A DNA stretch of 64,000 nt from contig NZ_JAIWPR010000023.1 of the NCBI RefSeq assembly GCF_021191635.1, positions 49,967-113,966 on the forward strand, given 5' to 3'. Under the pieces are notes generated by a model. That model saw only the letters and a list, made by a program, of their open reading frames with translations. It did not search any database and had not been told where the DNA came from. The translations under genes and the position numbers were made by a program. Origin of the DNA: Alterluteimonas quercicellularis. GTDB lineage: Bacteria; Pseudomonadota; Gammaproteobacteria; Xanthomonadales; Xanthomonadaceae. How positions within the stretch are numbered: the stretch's first letter is position 1; every line of letters starts with the position of its first letter. Shown here in pieces: positions 8,447-17,962 of the stretch.

Positions 8447-9246
8447 CAGCTGCGCAGCCCCACCCCGCGACGCAGCAGCGCCAGCGCCAGCCACGACAGC
8501 GCCGCGACGAAGCCCAGCATCAGCGCGTAGGCGACCCACAGCGGCACGTCGGACCGGCCGAGCAGGCCGTAGCGGAACGCGTTGACCATGTAGAAGATCG
8601 GGTTGGCGTGAGTCATCGCCTGCGCCCACCCGGGCAGCAGCGTCACCGAGTAGAACACGCCGCCGAGATAGGTCAGCGGGGTGAGGATGAAGGTCGGCAC
8701 GATGGTCACGTCGTCGAACTTCCTGGCGTACACGGCATTGATGAAGCCGGCCAGGGAGAAGATCGTCGCGCCCAGCAGCACCGTGCTGAGGGTGACGAAC
8801 GGGTGCGGCAGGCGCACGCGGGTGAACAGCATCGCCACGCCCAGCACGATCACGCCCACCACCAGGCCGCGCGCGACCGCGCCGGCCACGTAGCCCCACA
8901 GCACCACCCAGTTGGGCATCGGGCTGACCAGCAGCTCCTCCACGTGGCGGCCGAACTTGGCGCCGAAGAAGCTGGAGGAGATGTTGCCGTAGCTGTTCTG
9001 GATGACGCTCATCATCACCAGCCCGGGGACGATGAAGTCCATGTAGGACACGCCGCCCATGTCGCCGATGCGCGAGCCGATCAGGCCGCCGAAGATCAGG
9101 AAGTACAGCGTCATCGTGATCGCCGGCGGCAACAGGGTCTGCGCCCAGATGCGCAGGATGCGCACCACCTCGCGGCGGACGATGGTGCCCAGCGCCACCC
9201 AGTGGCTGCGCAGGGGAGAGCCGGCGGACGGCGGCGCGGCGCTCAT
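8446..9246 (-). CDS. ABC-2 type transporter permease (YadH-like)
   Basis: A 266-residue integral membrane protein with six hydrophobic segments typical of ABC-2 exporters. It includes PPAITMTLYFLIFGGLIGSR near the N terminus and the conserved GGVFYSVTLLPGWAQ and NPIFYMVNAFRYG segments. It forms the membrane half of an exporter with the ATPase encoded immediately upstream; the two genes overlap as ATGA (9243-9246). It most resembles E. coli YadH. The substrate is unknown. Confidence 0.88.
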   Translation of the reverse strand: MSAAPPSAGSPLRSHWVALGTIVRREVVRILRIWAQTLLPPAITMTLYFLIFGGLIGSRIGDMGGVSYMDFIVPGLVMMSVIQNSYGNISSSFFGAKFGRHVEELLVSPMPNWVVLWGYVAGAVARGLVVGVIVLGVAMLFTRVRLPHPFVTLSTVLLGATIFSLAGFINAVYARKFDDVTIVPTFILTPLTYLGGVFYSVTLLPGWAQAMTHANPIFYMVNAFRYGLLGRSDVPLWVAYALMLGFVAALSWLALALLRRGVGLRS

Positions 9247-10202
9247 GCGGCGCGCTCCGCGTGCTGCGCGGTCATGCTCACGAACAGTTCCTCCAGGCGG
9301 TTGCTGCGCGTGCGCATGGAGCGCACGCGGATGGCCGCGGCGTCGAGCGCGGCGAACACCCGGTTGAGGTCCATCGAGCGCGGCATCTCCAGGTCGAGGG
9401 TGTGCCCGTCGCGCGCCTGCAGCCGCACGCCCTCCACGACCGGCAGCGCCGGCGGCAGCTCGCCGTCGATGTCGAGCACGAAGGCCTCCACGTCCAGCTT
9501 CGACAGCAACGCGCGCATCGAGCCCTGCTCGACGATGCGGCCATGGTCGATGATGGCGAGGTTGCGGCACAGCGCCTCGGCCTCCTCGAGGTAGTGGGTG
9601 GTGAGGATGATGGTGGTGCCGGCGGCGTTGATCTCCTGCAGCGCCTGCCACATGCCGCGCCGGATCTCGATGTCGACGCCGGCGGTCGGCTCGTCGAGGA
9701 TCAGCAGCCGCGGCCGCGTCATCATGGCGCGCGCGATCATCAGCCGGCGCTTCATGCCGCCCGACAGCGTGCGCGACATCGCGCGCGCCTTGCCCCACAG
9801 GTGCGCGGCGCGCAGCTCGGCCTCGGCGCGCTCGGCGGCCTCCGCGCGCGGCACGCCGTAGAAGCCGGCGTAGTTGACCAGGATGTCGAACGGCTGCTCG
9901 AACAGGTTGAAGTTGATCTCCTGCGGCACCAGGCCGAGCAGGCGCATGGCCTCGCCGCGGCGCCGCGCAATGTCCACCCCGAACACCTCCACCGCGCCCG
10001 AGGTGGCGTTCACCAGCGAGGACACGATGCCGATCAGGGTGCTCTTGCCGGCGCCATTGGGGCCCAGCAGTGCGTAGAAGTCGCCCGGCGCGACGTCCAG
10101 CGACACGCCCTTGAGCGCTTCCACGCCGCCGGCGTAGGTCTTGCGGAGGTCCCGGATGGACAGGGCGGGCGGCGATGCGGCCGCCTCGCGGGATGCGTGC
10201 AT
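9243..10202 (-). CDS. ABC transporter ATP-binding protein (YadG-like)
   Basis: A 319-residue ATPase with Walker A GPNGAGKST, Q-loop LVPQE, signature LSGGM, Walker B LLILDEPTAG and the H-loop LTTHYLEEAE. A C-terminal extension of about 70 residues is typical of the YadG/drug-exporter subfamily. It energises the permease encoded downstream, with DUF3800 as third gene. Upstream, a TATACT hexamer (10242-10247, minus strand) could be its -10 element, but no good -35 is seen. Confidence 0.9.
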   Translation of the reverse strand: MHASREAAASPPALSIRDLRKTYAGGVEALKGVSLDVAPGDFYALLGPNGAGKSTLIGIVSSLVNATSGAVEVFGVDIARRRGEAMRLLGLVPQEINFNLFEQPFDILVNYAGFYGVPRAEAAERAEAELRAAHLWGKARAMSRTLSGGMKRRLMIARAMMTRPRLLILDEPTAGVDIEIRRGMWQALQEINAAGTTIILTTHYLEEAEALCRNLAIIDHGRIVEQGSMRALLSKLDVEAFVLDIDGELPPALPVVEGVRLQARDGHTLDLEMPRSMDLNRVFAALDAAAIRVRSMRTRSNRLEELFVSMTAQHAERAA

Positions 10203-10372
10203 GTGAACGTTCCGGCCGCGAGAGGCGCGGCGAATCCCGCTAGTATAGGCGGCTGCCCGGCGGCGCCCTTGCGACGTAGCGTTGCGATCGCCACGGAAAC
10301 GCCGACCTGTCGCGGCGCCCGCGGGCGCCGGTCCCCGCGGCCGCGACGCCGCGCCTTGCGAACGATCCGTCC

Positions 10373-11134
10373 GTGGCCATCCAGCAGTTTCCCCTGACCC
10401 TGACCGCGCGCCGGATGCTGGCGCCCAGCGTCGCCCACCTCGGCTTCGAGCGCAGCGACGGCCAGCCCATGGCCTTCGTGCCGGGCCAGTTCATCCAGGT
10501 GCACTTCCAGTACGCCGACGGCACCGCCACCAAGCGCAGCTATTCGCTGGCGACGATCCCCGCCGACGGCGGCGCCACGCGGTCGGTGGAGATCGCGGTG
10601 AGCTACGTGCCCGGCGGCGCGGCGACGGCCCTGTTCGAGGGCCTGGAGATCGGCGACGCGGTCAGCGCCAGCGGCCCGTTCGGCCGCTTCTGCCTGATGC
10701 CGCAGGACGCCAACCGCCGCTACCTGCTGATCGGCACCGGCACCGGCGTCACGCCCTACCGTTCCATGCTGCCGCAGCTGGCGCGGCAGATCGCCGAGCG
10801 CGGCGTCGAGGTGGTGCTGCTGTCCGGCGCCCGTTCGCCGGCCGAACTGCTCTACGGCGACGAGTTCCGCGCCTTCGCCGAGGCCCATCCGGGCTTCCGC
10901 TTCGTGCCCTGCTTCTCGCGCGAGCTGCCCGCCCCCGGTTCGCCGCACCACCACGCCGACGTGCGCCACGGCTACGTGCAGCAGTTCCTGGACGAGTTCG
11001 CGCCGCAGGCCGGGGGCGACATCGCCTACCTGTGCGGCAACCCGAACATGGTCGACGCCTGCTTCGAGGCGCTGAAGGGGTACGGGCTGGGGGTGGCGCA
11101 GATCCGCCGCGAGAAGTACGTCAGCTCCAAGTAG
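10373..11134 (+). CDS. fpr: ferredoxin-NADP+ reductase
   Basis: A 253-residue FAD flavoprotein that exchanges electrons between NADPH and ferredoxin or flavodoxin. It shows the FAD-binding RSYS motif (residues 55-58), the nucleotide motif GTGTGVTPYRS (121-131), CGNPNMVDA and the C-terminal REKYVSSK, as in bacterial Fpr ending near the isoalloxazine ring. It starts with GTG at 10373, in agreement with the family's N terminus. The end of the gene, including the last eight codons and stop, is repeated 122 bases downstream. Confidence 0.92.
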   Translation: MAIQQFPLTLTARRMLAPSVAHLGFERSDGQPMAFVPGQFIQVHFQYADGTATKRSYSLATIPADGGATRSVEIAVSYVPGGAATALFEGLEIGDAVSASGPFGRFCLMPQDANRRYLLIGTGTGVTPYRSMLPQLARQIAERGVEVVLLSGARSPAELLYGDEFRAFAEAHPGFRFVPCFSRELPAPGSPHHHADVRHGYVQQFLDEFAPQAGGDIAYLCGNPNMVDACFEALKGYGLGVAQIRREKYVSSK

Positions 11135-11322
11135 GCCCACAGGGCGGCGGATCCCCGGCCCGCCGCTCGTGCGGCGGGCGTTCGCCAAGGCGCGCGGCCG
11201 TGCCGCGCGAGCTGCCTCGGCTCACCCACCGCGAGAAGTACGTCAGCTCCAAGTAGGCCCACCGGGCGGCGGATCCCCGGCCCGCCGCTCGGGCGGCGGG
11301 CGTTCGCCCAGGCGCGCGGCCG
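11107..11322 (+). repeat. tandem duplication of the fpr 3' end and its hairpin
   Basis: Two 94-bp copies, 11107-11200 and 11229-11322, with a period of 122 bases and only a few differences. Each contains the codons for REKYVSSK, the TAG stop, and a hairpin CCCGCCGC/GCGGCGGG. The second copy is a non-functional fragment. The hairpins could act as tandem terminators, although neither has a T-run. Confidence 0.85.
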
Positions 11323-11369
11323 GTGCCGTGCCCTTACACTCGGGCGTCCGCCACCCCGGGGAAGCCGGC

Positions 11370-12602
11370 ATGAGGGAAGGTGCGACCGCTTCCGGTTCGC
11401 TGTATCCGCAGTTCGTGGAGCCGCTGCCGCCGCCGCTCTGGCGTCGCGTCGCGGGCGTCGTCGCGGGCCTGCTCGGCGGCTTTGCTGCGGGCATGCTCGT
11501 GGCGAAGCTGGCGTCCGACGGCTTCGGTCCGCTGCGCGGCCTTGCCGGCGTCGGGCCGTTCGCCGCGATGGCCGCCTTCGCGCTCGGCCTGTGGCCGCAC
11601 ATCCTCATCCACGAGGCCGGCCACGTCGTCGCCGGCCTCGCCGGCGGCCAGCGCGCAGTGGCCTTCGGCATCGGCCGCTGGCGCTTCGAGCGCGGGCGCG
11701 ACGGCTGGCGCGCATGGCGTGGCGCGGCGATCGCCGGCATCGGCGGCTTCGCCGCGCTGGTGCCGGACCGCGAGCGGGGCGCGGGGGCCGCCGCGCAGGC
11801 GCTGTACCTGCTCGGCGGCCCGCTGTCGAACCTGGTCGTCGCCGCCCTCGCCTGGCTCGTCGCGACCCGCGTCGCCGTGCATCCGCTCGCCGTCGGGGCG
11901 TGGCTCGGCGTCGCCGCCGGCGGCCTGCTGGTGGGTGCGCTCAACCTGGTCCCGTTCCGGACCCAGGGCTGGCGCTCGGACGGCATGGGCCTGCTGGATC
12001 TGGCGCGCCGCACCCCCGATGCGGCGCTGCTCCAGCGCGCGCAGAGCGCGATGGCGCTGTCGCTGGCCGGCGTGCGCCCGCGCGACTGGCCCGACACGCT
12101 GCTGCCCGCGGACACGGCGCTGGCGGATGCGGACGACGCCGTGGCCACGACGATCCGGCAGCTGCGCCTGGCCCGGTCGATGGATCGCGACGACCGCGAC
12201 GACGCCCGCGCCGCGGCGCAAGCCCTGGCCACGGGCGCGCGCCGCCTGCCGAAGGCGCTGCGGGCGCACGTGGCGGTCTCGATGGCCGGCTATGCCGCGC
12301 GCTGCAGCGACGACGACCGTCTGCTCGACGCCTGGCGCCCGTTGTGCGACGGCGGCGTGCTGGATTTCTCGCCGTTCCTGCACTGGATCGATGCCGAGCG
12401 CGCCGTCCGCCGGCGCGATAGCGCCGCCGCGGAGCGCGAACTCGGCCTCGCCCGCGCCGGGCTGGGCCGGGTGCAGGATCCGGCCAGCGCGGAAATCCTC
12501 GCCGAGCAGCTCGACCGGCTCGCGCTCGGATTGCCGGTCCACGGCGCCGGCGATGCCGCGGCGATGCGCGGAGCGGCGTGCGCGCCTGTCAAGGATCCTT
12601 GA
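11370..12602 (+). CDS. M50-type (site-2 protease-like) membrane metalloprotease
   Basis: A 410-residue membrane protein. It carries HEAGH at residues 81-85 within a hydrophobic segment (the HExxH zinc motif), GGPLSNL at 149-155, and NLVPFRTQG..SDG at 192-205, which matches the second S2P motif with the third zinc ligand Asp. These are hallmarks of M50-like intramembrane proteases and their relatives. The C-terminal half (about 215-410) is soluble and helical. No PDZ domain is seen. The substrate is unknown. Its last codons overlap the first of two operator palindromes controlling the next operon. The ATG at 11370 follows a TACACT hexamer at 11335. Confidence 0.75.
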   Translation: MREGATASGSLYPQFVEPLPPPLWRRVAGVVAGLLGGFAAGMLVAKLASDGFGPLRGLAGVGPFAAMAAFALGLWPHILIHEAGHVVAGLAGGQRAVAFGIGRWRFERGRDGWRAWRGAAIAGIGGFAALVPDRERGAGAAAQALYLLGGPLSNLVVAALAWLVATRVAVHPLAVGAWLGVAAGGLLVGALNLVPFRTQGWRSDGMGLLDLARRTPDAALLQRAQSAMALSLAGVRPRDWPDTLLPADTALADADDAVATTIRQLRLARSMDRDDRDDARAAAQALATGARRLPKALRAHVAVSMAGYAARCSDDDRLLDAWRPLCDGGVLDFSPFLHWIDAERAVRRRDSAAAERELGLARAGLGRVQDPASAEILAEQLDRLALGLPVHGAGDAAAMRGAACAPVKDP

Positions 12603-12604
12603 CA
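12587..12604. promoter_or_regulatory. operator palindrome 1, TGTCAAGGATCCTTGACA
   Basis: A perfect 18-bp palindrome of the form TGTCAAG-N4-CTTGACA that overlaps the stop codon of the M50 gene. It probably binds the XRE repressor encoded at 13048. Its centre lies 43 bp, about four helical turns, from that of operator 2. Confidence 0.65.
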
Positions 12605-12629
12605 TCCCGTGGATGCGCGCCCAGGATGG

Positions 12630-12647
12630 TGTCAAGCTTCCTTGACA
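12630..12647. promoter_or_regulatory. operator palindrome 2, TGTCAAGCTTCCTTGACA
   Basis: A second copy of TGTCAAG-N4-CTTGACA, 12 bases before the ATG of the membrane protein gene. Together with operator 1 it is also flanked by an outer inverted repeat (CGCGCCTGTCAAGGA on both sides), so a DNA loop or a hairpin is possible. Confidence 0.65.
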
Positions 12648-12658
12648 GGCGCGCCGCC

Positions 12659-13051
12659 ATGACATCCGCCGCACGCCGCTACGCCCGCGAGTTCCTGCCC
12701 GCCGTCGCGATCTACCTGGTCGTCCTGCTGGCGTCGGCGTACGCGCTGCGACGGGTCGATGCCGCACCGGCGCGGGCGGCGCTGGCCTTGCTGCCGCTGG
12801 TGCCCGTCGCGTTCGCCGCGCGTGCGCTGCTGCGCTTCGTGCGCGATATCGACGAACTCCAGCGCAAGCTCCAGCTCGAGGCCTTCGCGCTCGCCGCGCT
12901 GGTCCTGAACCTCGGCAGCTTCGCGCTCGGCCTGCTGGCGGCAGCCGGCGTCGTCGTGCCGCCGTCGGACCTCGTCCTGCTGCTGGTGTTGCCGGCGTTC
13001 TGCGTCCTGCACGGGCTCTTCGCCTGCCTGGCCGCCCGGCGCTACCGGTGA
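12659..13051 (+). CDS. small membrane protein, first gene of an XRE-regulated operon
   Basis: A 130-residue protein with four hydrophobic segments (near residues 12-28, 38-58, 78-100 and 104-125) and the polar loop RFVRDIDELQRKLQLEAFA between the second and third. Proteins of this size and topology commonly precede small XRE regulators, and the DELQRKLQLEA loop is typical of them. No enzymatic motif. It overlaps the regulator gene as GTGA (13048-13051). Function unknown; it may be a sensor or an accessory of the exporter. Confidence 0.75.
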   Translation: MTSAARRYAREFLPAVAIYLVVLLASAYALRRVDAAPARAALALLPLVPVAFAARALLRFVRDIDELQRKLQLEAFALAALVLNLGSFALGLLAAAGVVVPPSDLVLLLVLPAFCVLHGLFACLAARRYR

Positions 13052-13242
13052 ACAGCCGGATCCGCGAACTGCGCGAGGCGCAGGGCTGGTCACAGTCGGA
13101 ACTCGCCGAGCGTCTGCAGGTATCGCGTCAGACGGTCAACGCGATCGAGACCGGCAAGTACGACCCCAGCCTGCCGCTGGCCTTCCGCATCGCGCGGCTG
13201 TTCGGCAGGCGCATCGAATCCATTTTCCATGACGAGGACTGA
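13048..13242 (+). CDS. XRE-family transcriptional regulator (YozG-type)
   Basis: A 64-residue DNA-binding protein made of little more than one Cro/C1 helix-turn-helix (about 15-36, SQSELAERLQVSRQTVNAIE), followed by TGKYDPSLPLAFRIARLFGRRIESIF. It starts with GTG overlapping the previous stop. Such mini-repressors bind as dimers to short palindromes, and two TGTCAAG-N4-CTTGACA sites precede the operon, so autoregulation is the simplest reading. Three bases separate it from the hydrolase gene. Confidence 0.85.
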   Translation: MNSRIRELREAQGWSQSELAERLQVSRQTVNAIETGKYDPSLPLAFRIARLFGRRIESIFHDED

Positions 13243-13245
13243 GGC

Positions 13246-14745
13246 ATGAGATCCCGATTGCTGTGGACCGCGGTCATCGGCACCAGCGTCCTGCTGGCCG
13301 GCTGCGGCGACCGCGCCGCAGGCCCCGCGGGCGACGGCCGCTACGGCCGCCTGGCGCTGGCTCCCTGCGCCACCGGCGAGGGTGCGATGCGGGCCGAGGC
13401 GATGTGCGGCACCCTCGAGGTGCCCGAGGACCGTGGCGCGCCCGGGGGGCGGCGGATCGCGCTCAACATCGCCGTGTTGCCGGCGCGCAACGCCGCCGGC
13501 CTGGAACCGGTGTTCTTCCTCGCCGGCGGGCCCGGCCAGGCGGCCACCGCGCTGGCGGGCCACATCGACGTCGCGCTGCGCGAAGTCCGCCGCTCGCGCG
13601 ACGTGGTGCTGGTCGACCAGCGCGGCACCGGCCGCTCGAACCCGCTCGACTGCGTCGCCGCGGACGGCACGCCGCTGCCGTTCGACGCCACCCGGATGAG
13701 CGATCCCGCCGCCATCGCCGGCTACGCGCAGCGCTGCGCGGCGGGCCTGGACGGCCGCGCCGACCCGCGCCACTACACCACCGCCGCGGCGATCGCCGAT
13801 CTGGACGACGTGCGCGCGGCGCTGGGCGCGGAGACCGTCGACCTGGTCGGCGGCTCCTACGGCACCCGGGTCGCCCAGCAGTACGCGGCCCGCTATCCGC
13901 AGCACGTGCGCAGCCTGGTGCTCGACGGCGTCGCCCCGAACGATCTCGTCATCGGGGCCGAGTTCGCCCACACCTTCGAGTCCGCGCTGCGCCTGCAGGC
14001 CGCCCAGTGCGACGCGACCGAAGGCTGCCGCGAGCGCTTCCCCACCGACGCGCCGACCCAGCTGCGGCAGGTGATGGACCGGCTGCAGGCCGCACCCGCG
14101 GAGGTCGAGTACCGCGATGCGACCAGCGGCGCCATCGCCCGCGGCACGGTCGATGCCGATACGGTGACCACGCTCGCCTTCGTGTTCTCGTACGCGCCGG
14201 AAACGGCCTCGCTGCTCCCGCTGATCCTCGACGAGGCCGACCAGGGCCGCTACGGCGCGCTGATGGCGCTGACCGCGATGGCCAGCCAGCAGGTCGGCGG
14301 CAGCATGAACCGCGGCATGCAGTGGTCGGTGCTGTGCGCCGAGGACTTTCCGCGCCACCGCAGCGACGACCGTGCGGCCGGGGCCACGATCCTCACCGAG
14401 GAGGTCGCGCGCATGTTCTTCGCCGCGTGCCCGGCGTGGCCGCGCGGCGACGCGGATCCCGATCGGGCCATGCCGTTCGCCAGCGAGCTGCCGGCATTGC
14501 TGCTGTCGGGCGAGCTCGACCCGGTGACGCCGCCCGCCTACGGCGAGCGCGTGGTCGCCGGCCTGCCCCACGGCCGCCATCTGGTGCTCACCGGCCAGGG
14601 GCACGGCACCCTGCATCTGGGCTGCATGCCGAAGCTCCTCGCCCGCTTCATCGAGACCGCCGACGCGGCCGCGCTCGATACCGGGTGCCTCGGCACGATG
14701 CGCGGCGTGCCGCCCTTCACGTCCTTCAACGGATGGGAGCCATGA
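13246..14745 (+). CDS. lipoprotein alpha/beta hydrolase (tripeptidyl/prolyl aminopeptidase type)
   Basis: A 499-residue exported lipoprotein; the lipobox LLAGC puts the lipidated Cys at residue 20. The alpha/beta hydrolase core shows AGGPGQ (oxyanion region, 93-98), VDQRGTGRS, nucleophile Ser204 in GGSYG, acid Asp in SGELDPVTPP and base His in GQGHG. A TAP-like C-terminal region carries conserved Cys pairs. This resembles SlpD/E tripeptidyl aminopeptidases and prolyl iminopeptidase S33 enzymes that trim peptides outside the cytoplasm. Its place between a repressor and an exporter suggests processing of a peptide or peptide-like compound. Confidence 0.82.
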   Translation: MRSRLLWTAVIGTSVLLAGCGDRAAGPAGDGRYGRLALAPCATGEGAMRAEAMCGTLEVPEDRGAPGGRRIALNIAVLPARNAAGLEPVFFLAGGPGQAATALAGHIDVALREVRRSRDVVLVDQRGTGRSNPLDCVAADGTPLPFDATRMSDPAAIAGYAQRCAAGLDGRADPRHYTTAAAIADLDDVRAALGAETVDLVGGSYGTRVAQQYAARYPQHVRSLVLDGVAPNDLVIGAEFAHTFESALRLQAAQCDATEGCRERFPTDAPTQLRQVMDRLQAAPAEVEYRDATSGAIARGTVDADTVTTLAFVFSYAPETASLLPLILDEADQGRYGALMALTAMASQQVGGSMNRGMQWSVLCAEDFPRHRSDDRAAGATILTEEVARMFFAACPAWPRGDADPDRAMPFASELPALLLSGELDPVTPPAYGERVVAGLPHGRHLVLTGQGHGTLHLGCMPKLLARFIETADAAALDTGCLGTMRGVPPFTSFNGWEP

Positions 14746-14797
14746 CAGCGCAGACGACCCCGGCACCGCCCCTCCCATCACCGACCCGGCCCACTCC

Positions 14798-15540
<743 letters not shown>

Positions 15541-15544
<4 letters not shown>

Positions 15545-16737
15545 ACGCACGTCGTTTCGATGGCGTCTCCGCGCTGTGGGCGGTGATGCGCAAGGAGCTG
15601 CTGGACATCTCGCGCGACCGCCGCACGCTGGCCGTCGCCCTGCTGCTGGGCCCGCTGCTGTACCCGCTGATGATGTTCGGCATGTCGACGCTGGCCGAGA
15701 AGCGCATGCGCACGCAGATGGACGGCACGCTGGAGGTGCCGGTGGTCGGCGCCGAGCGCGCGCCCAACCTGGTCGCCTTCCTCGCCACCCAGGGCATCGA
15801 GGCGACCGCGCCGCCCGCGAACCTGGACGTCGCCATCGCCGACCAGCGCGTGGACGTGGCGCTGGAGATCTCGCCCTCCTTCGCCGAGGACTGGCACGCC
15901 GGCCGCGCCGCAGGCGTGGACATCGTCAGCGACAGCACCCGCCGCAACGCCGACGTGCCGACCGCGCGCGTGCGCAGCGCGCTGCAGGCCTACGGCCAGC
16001 AGGTGGGCGCGCTGCGGCTGGTGGCGCGCGGCATCGACCCGGGGGTGGTGCGCCCGCTCGGCGTCGGCGCCCGCGACCTCGCCAGCGAGGAGGCCAAGCG
16101 CGGGGTGATGCTCTCGTTCCTGCTGCCCTACCTGCTGGTGCTGTCCACCTTCTTCGGCGGCGCCTACCTGATCATCGACGCCACCGCCGGCGAGCGCGAG
16201 CGGCAGTCGCTGGAGCCGCTGCTGGCCACGCCGGCCGCGCGCGGCGCGATCGTCAGCGGCAAGATGGCGGCCGCCTGCGTGCTGGGCGTGACCTCGCTGC
16301 TGCTGATCCTGCTGGCCTTCAAGGGCAGCGCGCAGATGGCCGGCGACATGGCGCGCATGCTCGACGTGCGCTGGACGGCCATCGCCAAGCTGCTGGTGGT
16401 GCTGCTGCCGATGCTGGTGATCGGCACCGGCCTCTTCACCTTCCTCGCCTCGACCGCGAAGAGCGCCAAGGAAGCGCAGAGCCACATGACCTGGCTGATG
16501 CTGCTGCCGATGGTGCCCACCTTCGTGCTGATGGTGAACCCGGTCAAGACCGAGCTGTGGCAGTTCGCGGTGCCCTTCCTGGCGCAGAACCAGCTGATCC
16601 TGAAGGTGATCCGCGCCGAGCCGATCGCTCCCGAAGTGTGGGCGGTGTACCTGCTGGCCTCGGCGGCGCTCGCCGCCGCGCTGTGGCTGGCCGCGGTGCG
16701 CCGCTACGGCCAGGAGCGGCTGGCCGTGGCGGGCTGA
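15541..16737 (+). CDS. natB: ABC-2 type permease (NatB-type)
   Basis: A 398-residue permease. One N-terminal membrane segment (LLLGPLLYPLMMFG) is followed by a large extracytoplasmic domain (about 50-180) and five further membrane segments. It has the typical ATAGERERQSLEPLLATPA motif after the second segment. It is the last gene of the operon that begins at 12659. A GC-rich hairpin follows at 16744. It is the partner of the upstream ATPase. Confidence 0.87.
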
Positions 16738-16743
16738 GCGGCG

Positions 16744-16770
16744 CGCGCCGGCGGACCGGCCGCCGGCGCG
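16744..16770. terminator. GC-rich hairpin between convergent genes
   Basis: An 11-bp perfect stem CGCGCCGGCGG/CCGCCGGCGCG with an ACCGG loop. It lies between the convergent natB and TonB-domain lipoprotein genes. No T-run on either strand. Confidence 0.5.
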
Positions 16771-16795
16771 ATGTGCGGCATCCGGGCGTGTCGCC

Positions 16796-17854
16796 CTAGT
16801 TGCCGGAGGTGAAGCCGATCGTCCGGCGGGTGGTGATCGGCGCGTCGACCGGCTCGAAGCGCCAGCGGCGAACCGCCGCCAGCGCTTCGCGGTCGAAGAC
16901 CCGCGGCGGGTCGGCGCGCACCACCCGCGCGTTGCTCACCGAGCCGTCGGGGGCGACGGTGAACTCCACCAGCACTTCGCCCGACTGCCCGCTGCGCAGG
17001 GCCTCGGAGGGGTAGCGCGGCGCCGGCGTGCTGATCGCGCGCAGCGCATTGCCGGCGGCGGGCGCGGCCGCAGCGGCCTGCTCCTCGGCAGCCCGCTGCT
17101 CGGCCGCGCGCTGTTCCGCGGCGCGCGCCTCGGCGGCGCGGCGGGCGGCCGCCTCGCGCTCGCCGGCCTGCGCCTGCTCGGCCTGCTCGGTCTGCTGCGC
17201 CTGCTGTTCCGCCTGGCGCTGCGCTTCCTGCTGCGCGGCCAGTTCGCGCGCGGCCTCGGCCTGCTGTGCCTGCTGCTGCTGGGCACGCTCGGCCTCCAGC
17301 TGGCGCCGGCGCTCGGCTTCCTGCTCGGCGGTCAGCTGCTGCTGCTGCGCACGCGCCTGGCTGGCCTCGCGCGCAGTGGAGATACTGCTGGTCAGCCGGC
17401 CCACCGCCGGATGGTTGGGATCGGCGCGCTGGATCAGCGCCCGCAGCCGCTCGGCCTCCTCGAAGTCCTCGCGGTCGCGGGCTTGCTCGGTGGCGATCAC
17501 CGTCATCGGCAGCAGGTCGGTCAGCGCGCTCGACGCACCGGCGTCGCCCGGCTGCTTCTCGCGCAGCGCGATGTAGTACTCCATGGCGTTGTCGCCGGCG
17601 GGCGCGTACAGCCGGCTCTCCTGGTAGGCCCTGGACGCGGCGGCGCGCAGTTCGTCGGCGCTCAGCGCCGCCACCGCGTCGGAGGCCGGCGCGTCCTGCG
17701 TCGCGGCGGCCGGCGCGTCCCCGCCGGCGGGCGCCTGCGCGTCGTCCGGCGCGGCCGGTTCCTGCGAGCAGGCGGCCAGCAGGCAGGCCAGGCCCGCCGC
17801 CAGCAGGCGCCGGCGATACGGCCGCCGCTGGCCATGATGTGATGTGGTCGTCAT
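16796..17854 (-). CDS. lipoprotein with coiled coil and C-terminal TonB domain
   Basis: A 352-residue protein. After a basic N terminus comes a lipobox CLLAAC with lipidated Cys29, then a low-complexity linker. A globular helical part spans about 60-155, followed by a long Gln/Glu/Ala-rich coiled coil (about 160-270). The C-terminal TonB domain reads PRYPSEALRSGQSGEVLVEF to AAVRRWRFEP (about 285-345). Classical TonB proteins keep an uncleaved membrane anchor; here the anchor would be lipid. It may be an energy-transducer variant or a structural envelope protein. It has no ExbB/ExbD genes beside it. A Clp/CRP-like site lies 109 bp upstream. Confidence 0.75.
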   Translation of the reverse strand: MTTTSHHGQRRPYRRRLLAAGLACLLAACSQEPAAPDDAQAPAGGDAPAAATQDAPASDAVAALSADELRAAASRAYQESRLYAPAGDNAMEYYIALREKQPGDAGASSALTDLLPMTVIATEQARDREDFEEAERLRALIQRADPNHPAVGRLTSSISTAREASQARAQQQQLTAEQEAERRRQLEAERAQQQQAQQAEAARELAAQQEAQRQAEQQAQQTEQAEQAQAGEREAAARRAAEARAAEQRAAEQRAAEEQAAAAAPAAGNALRAISTPAPRYPSEALRSGQSGEVLVEFTVAPDGSVSNARVVRADPPRVFDREALAAVRRWRFEPVDAPITTRRTIGFTSGN

Positions 17855-17962
17855 CCGCTACTTCCCCCTGATGTGCGTGTCGCACCGCGGCCTAGGACGC
17901 GTCAGCAGCGGCGGTTTGTCAACCGCCCGATGACGCGCGGCGCCGCGGATGCGCAGGAGCTG

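Noticed and set aside
10242..10247. Strong promoter of the YadGH-type operon
   Set aside because: TATACT is present on the minus strand, but no acceptable -35 element occurs at 16-18 bp, so it is mentioned only within the ATPase entry.
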